Assembly: GCF_036373705.1 (NCBI RefSeq)
Contig: NC_089856.1
Span: 9,542,501 to 9,606,500 of the forward strand
Length of the DNA stretch: 64,000 nt
Direction: 5' to 3'
From: Amia ocellicauda
Lineage: Eukaryota; Chordata; Actinopteri; Amiiformes; Amiidae
Position 1 is the stretch's first letter; each line of letters starts with the position of its first letter. Made by a program: the position numbers and the translations under genes. This document shows, piece by piece, positions 34,601 through 46,993 of this stretch. Below the pieces are notes generated by a model. The model was not told the origin of the DNA, ran no database searches, and saw nothing but the letters and a program-made list of their open reading frames with translations.

Positions 34601-37600
34601 GTGAAGTTGATTTGAAATCAAAAGGTAAACACAGGAAACCCCTTGCTCTTTGTTGAGCTCAGATACTTCCTCCAGGTCTTTCTAAACTGGCGCTAAACTG
34701 CTGGCAGCACAAACGGGGAAAGAATCCACATAGTGAACAAATGAGCTGAATGCCAATCCTTAATCCATATCGCAGCCCAAAAGCCACATTTCCTTTCAGT
34801 GAGGCTTCTCTCCCCCTCTTCTGCTTCTCATGGGATCAGTTTTAGTTAGGTGATCCCAAGTATTGTGTTTTTCTGGGAGAATGTAGTGTTCTATATTGGC
34901 ACAAAATGACCACCATGGATTAAAAAATGGCTAGAGAAATGTGTGTTTGCTGTCCTCCGCGGTGAGAGCGGGCGTTAATATCCTTCTGCTTTGTCTTTGT
35001 AGCGCTCCTCCAGACACCATGTTGACGGTCCCCCGGCTGCTGCCAAGAGATCACGTTCCTCTGGCAAGGCAGAAAAGGTATGGCCGGCCCTCCTCTCTTC
35101 CCAGGTTCACCTGTACATACACTTTTGGTACAAATGGAAGCCCTGCTCCCAGAGAGCCACAATCCCACACGTTCTACAAACCTCTCTAAACCAATCACTG
35201 AATAACTTGAACGTAGGTGGCTTTTGATTAGATTTGATCCCAAGTTATTCCTGGTAATTTTATGTAATCTTGTCCTTACCCTGCTTTAACACCTGACCCC
35301 TGACTATAGTACTATGATAAAGAACACTATGAAAAGTTCTAAGCAGTTGAACATGTAAAATCAGTGTTGTGTGATATCCTACATATCTGACAACCATATG
35401 AGTCTGTCCTTCATTTTAAATGGTGAAATTATCAATTTAAACTTGAGCTGAATACATGTGTGGAAATGTGTGAGATTATGATGCACAGATTGCAAGTCTT
35501 CACTGGTGTGATCTGGTTCCTCCAGGGCAATGAGTCCATCATCACGAAGACCAAAGTTACAGTCCCTAGCGATGGGGGTCCGATTGAGGCTGTTTCCACC
35601 ATTGAGACCGTACCCTACTGGACTCGCAGCAGGAGGAAGACTGGTAACTAATTCTGGGGGGGTATTTTGTTTGTACAGGGAATGTTGGTTTGAACCTCTG
35701 GGTTTTTCTATACTTTTTTTTGGTTTCTATGGGCTTTTATTTGGTTTGTTTCCAACTCTCCAAGCACCGCCCTACCAGTCTGTTGTGAACTACGCTTGTA
35801 TTCTTTTGTGAGAACCATCTTGGAATCCAATTTTTTATTTGGAAGGGGGGTGATTGTTGCCATTCCCTGTCATTCACTTAATCTCAATGCATTCATTTTT
35901 AAAGAATTGTGCCAGCAACATTGCCCCACGTTATATGACCTTGTTTTTGGTACACCTTGATCTTCATACAGTAAATGCTGCATGCACAAGAACAACCACT
36001 AGGCAAAATCACTAATCCAGTTTACTGGTGGATCTGTTTTGGCACTTTGTTTTTGCACGTGATTGGACGTTTTCCTTTGTATTTCTCTCCTGTCAGCTAC
36101 CCTGCAGGGCTGGGACTCTGAGTCGGGCCTGTCTGAGCACGCGGGAGAAAAGCAGAATCATCCGGAGCTGATACACCACGCCGAGCCTAGCACCCCTCAG
36201 GGCAACGGAGGCATTAGGCTGCATGAGTTCGTCTCCAAAACGGTACAGAGCAGTTTTGCTACCTCTGGCCTGATCCACCACCAGTTCACTTTCCTATTTT
36301 ACCCCCTCACACTGGCCTCCTCCACCCTAACCTCTCTTTTCAAATGTCAGAAACTGAATTAGCCAGTTTTAGACTGACGTGGTCGGGTCATGGAAAGCCA
36401 CTGCCACAATTTTCTTACTTACAAGATGTATTTTAGTCTCTGATCGGCTGATTTTAATGTCTGACTGTTTCAGTACCTGAACCAGTACCAGTACATGCTT
36501 GTCGTTGGTTGCCTCTCCGAGCCCTGCCGTGAGTTCTCCAGTGAGCAGGCCTGCTGTCTCTCCCCGTGCAGGTGATCAAGCCCGAGTCCTGCGTACCCTG
36601 TGGGAAGAGGATCAAGTTTGGCAAAATCTCTCTCAAATGCCGCGACTGCCGGGTGGTGGCTCACCCTGAGTGCCGTGAGCGCTGCCCCCTGCCCTGCATC
36701 CCCAACATGGGCAGCACCCCTGTCAGGATCGGAGAGGTACTGCAGGAGGAACAACTGTTTTCCTATCTTGTTTGTGTTAACTGATGGTATCACTAGAATT
36801 ATGCATAAAAACTGTTGCAGTTCGACTTATAGATCTGTAAAGTGTGTGGGTGGTGGATGAGAGTGTTTTGGCATTTTTAAGTCTTTTCAATTACTTTTGG
36901 TCTGGGATGTAGTGCATTGATTGACCTTGTCTGTTGTTAGGGCACCTTGGCTGACTACGTGTCCTCCAGCTCTCCCATGATCCCCTCACTGGTGGTCCAC
37001 TGTGTCAACGAGATTGAGCAGAGGGGCCTGCATGAGGTAAAAACAAGACTTGAGTTGCCAATCTTAAAAACTCTTAACTGGGTACATCCTGTACCGAGTC
37101 CACCACTAAATGCTGGACACCGTAACCTGGGTGGAAGATGCTAATGTGACGGACTTGTGTGTGTGGTCGTAGACGGGGCTGTACCGGCTGTCTGGGGCGG
37201 AGCGCACCGTGAAGGAGCTGAAGGAGAAGTTCCTGCGGGGGAAGACCATCCCTCTGCTCAGCAAGGTGGACGACATCCACGCCGTGACCGGCCTGCTCAA
37301 GGACTTCCTGAGGAACCTCAAGGAGCCGCTGCTGACCTTCCGGCTCAACAGGCCGTTCATGGAGGCTGCAGGTCAGGGCTGAGCGTGGTCTGGGCAGTCC
37401 TGGGGCAGATGGTTACCTCTCAACACGCCCTAGAGAGGGTTGATATCGGGGAATTAAAAAACGCATGCACATTAATCATGATTTTCGGGTGGGAAAGTTA
37501 AAAAGTAAAATCAAATGAAAGAAAAAATAGATTGTGCCAGTATATCTGCACAGGTTTGCAATCTAAAGCTATGTATAAAAATATTTTCTTAAGTGAATAT

Positions 37601-39843
37601 TTACCTAACGCTAACACGGGGCCAGTAACAACCTGGCACTGTAGCTACACTAGACTTAATGCCCGGGTTCCCCTTCTGATTGTTCCTCTTCCTCCCGTGT
37701 CTCAGAAATCTCAGACGACGACAACAGCATCGCCTCCATGTACCAGACCATCAGTGAGCTGCCTCAGCCCAACAGGGACACGCTGGCCTTCCTGGCCATC
37801 CACCTGCAGAGGTAACAGCCCATCAGATAGAAGCACTATCTTGGTCTCTGTGTTGTTACAGGCGTTTCTTTTTACATGAGCTTTGAGCAACAGCCTCCTT
37901 AATAGCTAGAGAATGCACAGCTGTCCAGACAAGTCACAGGCAAGATGCCTTCTTTAAATGTACTGAGGAATATACAGGTACAGATACACTATTTTTAGCT
38001 CGTTCTCTAATCCCTTGCTCTTTGAAAGTACTTGATCATTTGAATTGTGATAGACTACAATTGTGTAGGATTACGATTTACTATCCCCGGATGAATGTCA
38101 GTGCCTGCCCCCCTGTGGCCCCTCTGATGTCATTGTGTTTTTTTTTCAGGGTCGCCCAGAGCCGGGATACCAAAATGGACATCTCCAATCTGGCCCGGGT
38201 CTTTGGCCCCACGATAGTTGGCCACGCGGTGCCCGATCCAGACCCCATGACCATCCTACAGGACACTAAACGCCAGCCCAAGGTATCCTCGGCCTTCACT
38301 GTGCTCTTCTCTAATGCCCAAATGTTTTTCCTTGTTCAGTGAAGCAGTAAGACCTTGATGTTCTCTCCGGTTCTAAGTGTGTGTTGAGAGGAATGGTGAG
38401 GTCTTGGTACTTCTTGACTTGGACAACAGTCTCAACTTTCGGGGGGCAAAAAATTGAGTTTGCTTGTGAGCTCTAACTGCTCATCTCAGAAAAGAAGTAT
38501 TCTCTTCACGTATTGGTGACTTGTTTTTAACCATTCATCAACAAATGAAAAATAATTGGGATCCTTTCTGAAGGCCTGTCCCTCGTTGCGCTGGGCTCCG
38601 TAGTGAACATCATGTACAGATTTAGTTTCAGCGGTTCTTTTCAGAACTGAGACGCACTTGGCTGCCTCCGGAAGGTTTTCTCGGGTCAGGTGTATAGGTT
38701 TTTAAGCAGTGTTTTTTTCATTAACACCCAAGAAGCACATAAATCAGTTGAGTTTGACGTTTTTCCTCAATCTTGAAGGGACGTTTATCTCAGTGGTGGA
38801 GTACTAGTAGTGACAAGATAATTGTACTGGTTTTAAACAAGTGTGGCTGTGGATTGTGCTTGACGATCACCCGATGGAGGTCGCTGTTAAATGAAAGCAG
38901 ATTGTGTAAAGATCGCAGCTTCATGCTCTGGCAGTCAGTATAGCTCGACAGTGGAGCTCTTGGCAGTGGGCACCGGTCTGATCTCTATGGGTGTGTTTGC
39001 AGGTCATGGAGAGGCTGCTGAACCTGCCCGTGGAGTACTGGAGCCAGTTCGTCATGGTGGAGCAGGAGAACATGAACCCAGACCACATGGTCTTTGAGAA
39101 CGGCAACACCTACGCCACCCCTGATGGCAAAGGTGAGGAGGCCACGGTCTGGTTGCTGGTGGGGAGTGGACTGCACTACAAGAGAGCAGTGCTTCTCGGC
39201 CTGCACCCTGCCATGCTTAATTAATTGAACTATTAATTGAATTTGCCCAATTAGAAGAGCTCCTTCATTTGAAACAGTCTGAGATCTCAAGCTTCATATA
39301 AAATGGGTAACAGGTGCTTGGGTTCTCCAGTGGTTTGAAAGCTAAAGCAATCTAGGCATCTATTACAATATATTACACCTAGATACCGTGCTTCCCGTCA
39401 GTCCCAGCGGTGTTAATGTTCTCTTTCTGTCTCAGTGAGCATGCTGGGGCCCCTGACCACTCCAGAGCACCAGATGAGCAAGACGCCCTCCTCCAGCTCT
39501 CTGTCTCAGCGCATGAAGACCACACTCAGCAGAACCACTCCCAAGTGAGTGACCCGAGGGCTGTAGCCAGTAGTTTAACTACACAAAGAGCATACTACAT
39601 CAGACTACTAGATCAGAAATGTTTTCTGTTTCATTAGACCAACCATTACTGCATATTAAAGATAATCTTCAACATCAGACTTAATGTGTAAACTCGTAAC
39701 CATTAGCTTTTTGTTAAACAAATGATTTCTCTAATGCACCCATTAAGCAATGCGTTTCCTATTGCAGGTTTGGCAGCAAGAGTAAATCTGCAAGCCAGTT
39801 CAGTCGACAGGGCAACTTCTTCGCCTCACCACTCCTGAAGTGA
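31700..39843 (+). CDS. racgap1: Rac GTPase-activating protein 1 (MgcRacGAP/CYK-4), complete
   Basis: Sixteen coding exons: 31700-31784 (exon starts 31697), 32538-32740, 33253-33389, 34091-34160, 34446-34499, 35003-35077, 35526-35643, 36097-36242, 36572-36736, 36941-37036, 37173-37371, 37706-37811, 38150-38282, 39003-39132, 39436-39544, 39768-39843. All introns are GT-AG, and the phases close to 633 residues against 632 in human. Domains: an N-terminal coiled coil at about 30-110 ([20 protein letters not shown]), which binds MKLP1/KIF23; a basic Ser-rich linker; a C1 zinc finger at about 290-340 with all Cys/His present (HEFVSKT, CVPC, CRDC, HPEC); and a RhoGAP domain at about 352-540. The arginine finger is present in GLYRLSG (Arg388). 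The protein is the GAP subunit of centralspindlin, which bundles midzone microtubules and directs RhoA and ECT2 at the cleavage furrow. Two near Mets (1 and 5) open the protein, as in mammals (MDTMM). Confidence 0.98.
32051..32093 (+). repeat. Poly(A) then (AAT)n in racgap1 intron 2
   Basis: An A run passes directly into AAT units. It could be the tail of an otherwise unrecognised retroelement. The rest of intron 2 (31785-32537) holds nothing recognisable. Confidence 0.8.
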
Positions 39844-41565
39844 AGTGACTCCAGAGTGACATCGGATTGGTAAAACTCACACAGATTCTGATGCGGTCCA
39901 TGTAACGCCCTGTATTTGTATCATGCTTCCAAATATCTGTAACTAGTGTGAGTTGTTATAAACAGTTTTATGATTATTTAATCTCTATTTTAAGCTGACT
40001 CATATTTTTTAATGTTCCTTTGCATATGTGCAGTAATCATGACCAAAGGAGGTGCACAATGGAAAAGTGATTTTTATTTTTTGTGACAATTGAAATCCAC
40101 TGTTCTTGGTGGATTCCTTATAACCATGATTTTGTTATCAGTATTGTAAACCTGTTTAGTCTGCCAGTAACCTGTAACAGCTCAAATTGATGTGCTGAAG
40201 TGTATCCACTACATGTTGTCTATGGTACTAAAATATGTGGTGTGTGTGTAAGTGCGGTTTTGGTACCTTATCAGAATTTGGTACACGTGATTTGCAATGT
40301 AAGGAGCATTCATTGAATTGGCCGTTTCAATGAATCCTAGTTCATATTTATACTAAAAGACTTTAAATCTGATCGAATAGACCAACATTTAGGCATTTTC
40401 CTCATATGTGACTGTTAGCACTAATGGGTATTATATTTAAAGATACATTTTTAAATGTTTCCTTTCAATCCAAGGGCCTGGGAATCCATACTGGGGTTCC
40501 CCGCTGTAAGAGGCTAGAAAAAGCCATTTTGCATGTCCAGTGCTCTTAGTACCAAAATTGTGATGGGTACCAAAAAATGTGATTCCAGTACGTGTCTTTC
40601 ACCTGCATTAACACACCAGAGTGGTTCACAGTACTGGAAAATCATCTCTGTCCACTGTAAATATTTATGAATGGTTGTGATGTTTTATCTGTAACATACT
40701 TTTTAAATGAGAGAGGGTGCATCTTTCATCAGTTCTGTTTTCTACAATGTTCATTAAGCAATTGCTCACCTAATCCAACCCAAGTTGGAAGGTTCTGCCT
40801 CTTTGTGTGTATGAAGTGATCTCTTCTGTTCCCTCCCTTCCCCACACTTGGGTAAATTATCCTGTCACACATCTTCTGTACCCTTCAGACTTGACATGAC
40901 ATGGCTATCTTTCTTTGGGAAATGATCATAAATCCAAAAGAGGCACAGAAAGGGGTAAAGGCCCCTGTCTCTCTCTAACCGCTCCTTCAAATCTGGTGGT
41001 GAAACTGATGAGACTAGTGTTGCACGGTAGTTTGGCCTGTTTCAGGAATTCGGGCAGCTCGAATGTAAGCTGGGACAGCTTAGTCGATGTAACAAGCTTG
41101 TTACTTATTTAGAAAGGGGGGAGGGGTGGAAAAAAAGCATTTTGCATTTAAAATATTTTGTACAATCTGCACCTGCTGCTTGTAAGAATGGGACAGGATC
41201 AGATGCGTACACCCTGGGAGACTTATTGGATTCCCTGCCGTGCTCCATACTAGCTTAAATAACAAACCTTTGATTCTGTTCCTGGAAGAGCTCCTCACAA
41301 ACGAGCTCAAGGAAACCAAACTACAACACTGGAATTTTGTTTTAATCATTCAGAACAAAGAAAGGTGTCTGTCTTGTTTCTATCCAGGTAAAAATGGTGA
41401 TGGAAACCAGGACCTGTTTGCAGCGAACAACTGCTGTACAAAACAATAATAATCTATATACACTTTGAAATAGCAACTGCAGCCATGCTCATTGAACCAG
41501 TGTGATATTTGCTTGAACAGTTGCAGGATTTGTATTAATCAAATAAATGTTCTGCATTTGAAAGC
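39844..41565 (+). other. racgap1: racgap1 3' UTR
   Basis: The stop codon at 39841-39843 is followed by about 1.7 kb of AT-rich sequence to the first AATAAA found (41542-41547), so cleavage is expected near 41565. AT-rich stretches could bind stability factors. A small AU-rich open frame here (40915-41112) has no family resemblance and is not called. Confidence 0.6.
41542..41547 (+). terminator. Polyadenylation signal AATAAA for racgap1
   Basis: The first canonical AATAAA after the racgap1 stop codon, followed within about 30 bases by TG-rich sequence ('tttgatctgtgttag'). Confidence 0.6.
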
Positions 41566-41979
41566 CTTTGATCTGTGTTAGGGCAGCAATATTGCACTGT
41601 GTTTCGAGCTGTAATCCAATGTCTACATTCACCCGGTATCGAGTGTTGTATTTGCATGCTGTGCTATTTCTTCATAAATATTGGTAAAGAAATCTGTCTC
41701 GTTTGGTTACTTTGTACACCTTTCTACGTGACTATGCCTCTATCCTAGTGAAGAGAGACGTGGTTATAGAATGTAGCCTCTTAGTGTTGCATTTTTTTAA
41801 AGGGACACAAAGGGATTATCCTTGTCAGTTAGATATTGCTGTCCCATTTACACTTTTGTGACATTGACACTCCAACTTGGTGAAACTGATCATATGAGAG
41901 GAATGGGCTATGAGTCTTGTATGGCTCTTTGAAAATCTAGTTCTTGATGCTTAGAGAACCTTTTACTCTAGGGAATACA

Positions 41980-43205
41980 TTATAAAAGGAAGATTGGTAA
42001 TATACCATTTACACAGTATTTTTTCCCACCTCAGAGCACAATATCACATGAAGAATTATTGCAAAACTATAGCTAGAGGTTTGAATTTGATTACGCTATC
42101 CAGCATTTCAAGATTAAAACCTTCACATACAATATTTCAATGGTCACCTCGCTCAGAAGATATTCTGTCTGTTATTGTTTGGTACGAAGACCACACCAGA
42201 TGGTGGGCCAGTGCTGATTCTTGCTGAAGATGGTGCAAGAATATATTTACAGTGAGTAATAACACTATCACACAACTGATACAATACAAAGTCATTCACA
42301 GAACACACATTACCCAGCACAAAATGTTTACAATGGGTTTCATAGAGTCTGATACTTGTTCACACTGTATGCTGAACACCCCAGACAATTACTTTCATGC
42401 CTTTTGGCTCTGTCCACTGACTCAACACACTTTTGGGCTGCAGCATCCCACTCTCTCAATCCACACGTCTACTTGGAGACCTAACCTCGCTCATCCTCCC
42501 CGAACAAAACCCAACTCAAGTTCTCACAGCGTTAACTATTGCCAAGAAGACTATACTCCTGAACTGGAAAAGCAGATGCAAACTTCGCATCACACAAGGG
42601 CTTAACCTGATAACCGATTATATTACACAGGAAAAAAAACATAACCACCAACAATAACCAGGAAAACAGATTTAATGAAACTTGGGCACAATTTCTCAAT
42701 TTTTTCCATTTACCATTGTAACTAATGCTTCATCCACGCACACACACACACCCAAACAGTCTGTTAATAATGTATTAATTTATTTATGTGGGTTTGTGTC
42801 CCCTCCTTCCCCCCCCCTCTTTTCTTTATTATGCTTGGACGTGAGTGATACATCCCAACTGGTATCCTATATATGCGCACAATTGTACGTTTATATCTTA
42901 GTTTGCTGACGTGTCATCAGTCCGTCTGTCTAATTGTCCACCTGTTGATTTAATTGTTTACTCTGCTGATTGTTTGTCTGTCTGTCTGTCTCTTGGCCAC
43001 AGATAGTCTTGGATGGGTAGGGAAGGGTAGTAGGGGAGCGTGGGTGGAAGAGGGTTGGGTGGGGTTAGAGGGGTTATTGGGGGTAGGGAAGTGTAAAGAA
43101 ACTGTTATTCCATTTTTTTGTATTTTTTTTTTAAACTAACTGAAAGTGATTAAATAAACAATAAAGTTGTCCTCCCGAGGGGGGGAATTAAAAAATAAAA
43201 AATAA
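41980..43205 (+). mobile_element. L1-like (L1/Tx1-type) LINE 3' fragment
   Basis: Broken plus-strand frames encode the C-terminal part of an L1-type ORF2 protein. A frame near 42270-42460 reads ITQLIQYKVIHRTHITQHKM, then SDTCSHC and YFHAFWLCPLTQ, the conserved Cys-containing end after the reverse transcriptase. A non-coding 3' part with microsatellite-like TCTG repeats and an A-rich AATAAA end (about 43155-43200) follows. Only the 3' end is present, as usual for 5'-truncated insertions. It sits between the convergent racgap1 and DUF1295 genes. Confidence 0.85.
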
Positions 43206-43568
43206 AGATGGTTCAAGAAACAAAAAAGTACAGTAATGTATTTTAAAACACACTTTTTGTCTCCTGTATGTATTTAGAACTGGTGGACTTTCAAATGTTC
43301 AATGAAGCTGCCAAGAGGAACTCCACTGTTACAGTTGATCTGAGATAATTTGGTTTATAATAGATGACCACAGTGAACTGAGAGTTGTCTAAATGAGGAA
43401 CTGGGCACACGCTGTACTGGGAGCATTGATTTCCTGTATGGAATTTGTATTGAGCATTGCAGATCTGAATGTAGTGTAGAATGTGTCGTCCCCCCCCTAA
43501 ACCCCCAAGCTCTGAATCAATGAGGGGTCTTTCTCCTAATCCAGTGGTCAATAACGAATGGTGTTCAC

Positions 43569-43574
43569 TTTATT
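43569..43574 (-). terminator. Candidate polyadenylation signal for the DUF1295 gene
   Basis: TTTATT on the plus strand gives AATAAA on the minus strand, about 335 bases past the stop codon at 43908. It is the nearest canonical signal seen. Confidence 0.45.
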
Positions 43575-43907
43575 GGTTATGATTACATTTCTTCCCAGGT
43601 CTTTACAAGATGGAGGCCCAGCGAGACCTATAAGACCTGTGATATCTGGCCCTCAAGGACATCCCTTCAGTATTTTGTTTTCCTGTCTCAAGTGCTACAT
43701 GAGGTTATTTAGGACGGGAGAGTTTTTGTTCTACTGCAGCACTTTAAAAGTATTAAAGCACACAACCTTTGTTTTGTAAGTTAAGGGAAAGCCACATCAT
43801 TACTCAAGTTTGAAAATAACCTTCCTGTACTGTACTCTCTTTCTCTGTCAGGTTTAGCCCTTGCTGTGCTCTGTATGTGTAGCTGGGTAGGATTGTTGGG
43901 GGGGCGG

Positions 43908-46898
43908 TCATCCGAGGAAGGGCCAGAGCAGGGGGGTGTTCTGGATGTACTGCTGGAAGGCCGGGTCCGAGCCCCATTTCTTCAGCGCCTGCTTCTCCAG
44001 GATGGGGATGCCACTGACGTAGCGCAGTAGGAACCAGACGAAGAGCGGCGACACCACGCTGAGGTGCTGCTGGGCGCCCCGCATCACCGAGGAGGCCGAG
44101 AGGAAGAGGCCGCCCCACTGCAGGATCTCCCCCAGGTAGTTGGGGTGGCGGCTGTAGGCCCACAGTCCACTCTGGATGAACTTCCCCTGGAAAAAGCAGA
44201 GTCGGGGTTAAGGACCAAGAGGAGGGAATTGTGGGGAAAAACATGAGGCCAGTTAGATGACAATGCCTCCTCACTGTTGACTCTAAACACAGCCCATGGT
44301 ACCTACATTGTTATCAGGGTCCCGTTTGAAGTCCCACTTCTGCTGGTCTGCGATGGCCTCCGTGGCGAAGCCCAGCCCCCACATGGCCCAGCCCAGGTAG
44401 TCCCGGCCCCCCAGCGGCAGGTCTCGGCGCTCCGTGTTGAGAATCAGGGTGGGGAGCAGCGTCACGAACACCCACACAGCTGCAATGGACCACACCGAGA
44501 GAGAGGGAATCGCTGTGAACACAACTCCTTCCCGAGGTGTCGGAGAGCGCATGAGGGTGCTGCGTACCTTGCACGGTCCAGTAGGTGAAGAAAGTGCCCG
44601 GATCGTCCCTGACATTGTTGAAGCGCCGGTCCTTCCCCTCACGCAGTATCCGCAGAAACAGGAACAAGCCCAACCTGCTCAGGGCGAGAAGACGTTGCGT
44701 TTGACGGGAATTAAACTGGGGCTGTTGTTGTCCTTCCAAATTATTCTTAAATACACAGTTCAACTTGTCATTTATCACACCACATGCTGGCTGATTGCGA
44801 TACAGGTTATCTTGTATATTGGTTTTATATTTTGTTGTGTCTGTTAGCCAATATAATTTGTAAATTTTTTTTAAGAAATGCTGATTTATATGTAAATCTA
44901 TTGAGCTTAGCATCTAAGAAATTATAATATGGACTTTTCCTCTCTTGCCTCGGCCTATAAATTTATATTTTCGCTTCGTCAACACTCTCTACATTATTTT
45001 ATTACCAAATAAACATCTTATTGATTCCTCATTATGTCCTGTGGATTCCTTACAGATACCAATTTACTTTAGCATGTGGTGGGCAAACTGAAATATCCAG
45101 CTGCTTAGGAGATAGTGTTTTTCATTAGAGCTGGCACAGACTGGCTACAAATTAAGCTATGGCTGTCATTGTTGGCCTCTGGGTAATTGGTGTAGATTTG
45201 TAGCTTTATTAATTTGTGTGCTTTGTAATGCTCTGTGGGGAACGAGAGTGAGGTTTACACTCCCGTCCCCTCAGTTGCTCGGCACCGTTTCAGGAGTGCT
45301 GCACAGTCACGTTCACATTGGCACACGCGTGAAGTGTGGAAGTTCATAAGTTAACGGCCGTGCTCCGTGTTCAGATAGTAACTGGACTGACCGCAGCCCC
45401 CACACTGTCACCAGGCCGGTCTGAATGCTCTGCCGCCGGTAGCCGGACCCTCCCCACCGCCGGCTGAGGTGAGCGAGCAGGACGAAGGTTCCCGAACCTG
45501 CGGGACAGAGACAAACACGAGGTTACATGATGAAGTAACACGTCTCCCAAACTATTTTCCCAATGGATGACTTGGTTTAAGCTATTTCTGAGCAGTAGAA
45601 AGGATAATTCCACTGAACGCCACAAATTAAGCGATACAGGGCTGTGTATAGAAGTAAGAAAACCATTGGAAAATAATGTGGGGGGAAAGACGCCCAGGCC
45701 TAAACCATGTGCTCTTCCAGAATGACAATAATTGGATTCTAGGCCAACTCTGAGCGGATTCAAAATAGACTGTATTGTAGTGGCATGAAGTGTGAAATCA
45801 GATAACGCTGTATACAATGCCAAGTGGAAAATGTGTTTAATCAAAGTTCAATGCTGAATTGTGCCAGTGTTCAGCAACCGCATAACTGAAGAGCACAACA
45901 TCCTAAAAATCCTAAGACTTCGTAAAGTTTCTATTAACAGCATTTTGAGCGTGTTTCTAAGAGGATGGTTGGCTCGGGTACAACCATGTGATGGGTGAGT
46001 CGATTTACCTGGTGCTATTTGGGGAAATGAATACCCAGCATTCTTGTATAAATGTATTCACTCTTAGGCACTTACATTGCAGTGTCTAAACAGTCGACTC
46101 CTTATAATTGCCTACTCCCGTTTTATTGCATAACAAGCAGCTGGCCCCATTTTAAAAACGCATTGTTTTAATGGAAACATGCTTCGGTTAAATGCATATT
46201 TATTGCATAATTGGCATGTGTGCACAGTCACGTAGTCCCAGACACACTTTCACAAGTTCGCACCTTTAAACAGCCGTGCATTGCGACTGATCCTCCAAGT
46301 ATAGGCTGGTTGAGCAACAGAAACAGGAAAACTAATGCACAGGATCACATTGTAGCAGACTATTTTTAATTCAAAATTAAACCTACACTTGAGCAATATC
46401 ACAGCACCAAAAAAAAGTGTTTACTAGTCTATAGTGCTGCCTCAAACTCATATTTCCTCACAATTGCGTGCAGTGCGCATTGTGTCCGTGGTTTACGGTA
46501 CTACAGTTCACGCATGCCTAGAGAGGGCGGAGCTCCCGTCAGTCTTATTTCACAACACTGCTGCTATGACGCGGGGCTTACAAAAGAGTTGCATAACTGG
46601 CACCCCTGTACACACACAACTACAATGCACGTAAGAATTAATGCAAATATTACAGTATAGTATAGTATGCTCCACAGCAGCCTCACCCCATGCTGAATCA
46701 GAAGAATAAATACACCAATCAAGAAACACACACCTATTCACCGTGCAGGCGCCCTGTGGAGCACAGCCGGGACTCACCCGCCAAATCGTAGAACTTCTCC
46801 GTTTTCAATGCGGAAGCCACAGCCCACCCGAGCCATTGAATTGCCAGGTCGGCGAGGGCACACTTCGCCAACGCACTGCCCATCACTGCTGCCCACAT
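43908..46898 (-). CDS. DUF1295 / steroid 5-alpha-reductase-like membrane protein, complete
   Basis: Five exons in transcript order: 46898-46778, 45497-45392, 44674-44568, 44479-44307, 44186-43908. All junctions are GT-AG and the phases close to 261 residues and a TGA stop. The protein starts MWAAVMGSALAKCALADLA and is hydrophobic throughout, with about six membrane segments. Signatures of the DUF1295 family are WGLRLGLFLFLRI, a charged loop REGKDRRF, ADQQKWDFK and the C-terminal block GLWAYSRHPNYLGEILQWG. This last block is the NADPH-linked core shared with steroid 5-alpha reductases, sterol reductases and isoprenylcysteine methyltransferases. Membership of a membrane reductase/methyltransferase-like family is clear; the substrate is unknown. 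I do not recall a close mammalian ortholog. The first exon is CpG-rich, and a ZNF143-type site lies 80 bases upstream of the ATG. Confidence 0.92.
45498..46777 (-). other. DUF1295 gene intron 1
   Basis: A 1.28-kb intron with no exon or recognised repeat. Intron 2 (44675-45391) is likewise unique, AT-rich sequence. Confidence 0.5.
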
Positions 46899-46976
46899 GC
46901 CGCCGGGTCAGTACCTGCACGACTTAAGCGCACTGAGCAGCGGCAGAGAGAAGACGCCCACTCCGAAGCGCGGGGG

Positions 46977-46993
46977 CTCATGGGAAGTGTAGT
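46977..46993 (-). promoter_or_regulatory. ZNF143/STAF-type promoter site
   Basis: On the minus strand ACTACACTTCCCATGAG fits the ACTACAnnTCCCAnnAn consensus bound by ZNF143 with THAP11. It is about 80 bases upstream of the DUF1295 start codon, in the correct orientation and in a CpG-rich block. This is typical of TATA-less housekeeping promoters. Confidence 0.7.

Noticed and set aside
44314..44913. 199-codon minus-strand open frame
   Set aside because: It reads through two real DUF1295 exons and the introns, changing frame relative to the spliced gene.
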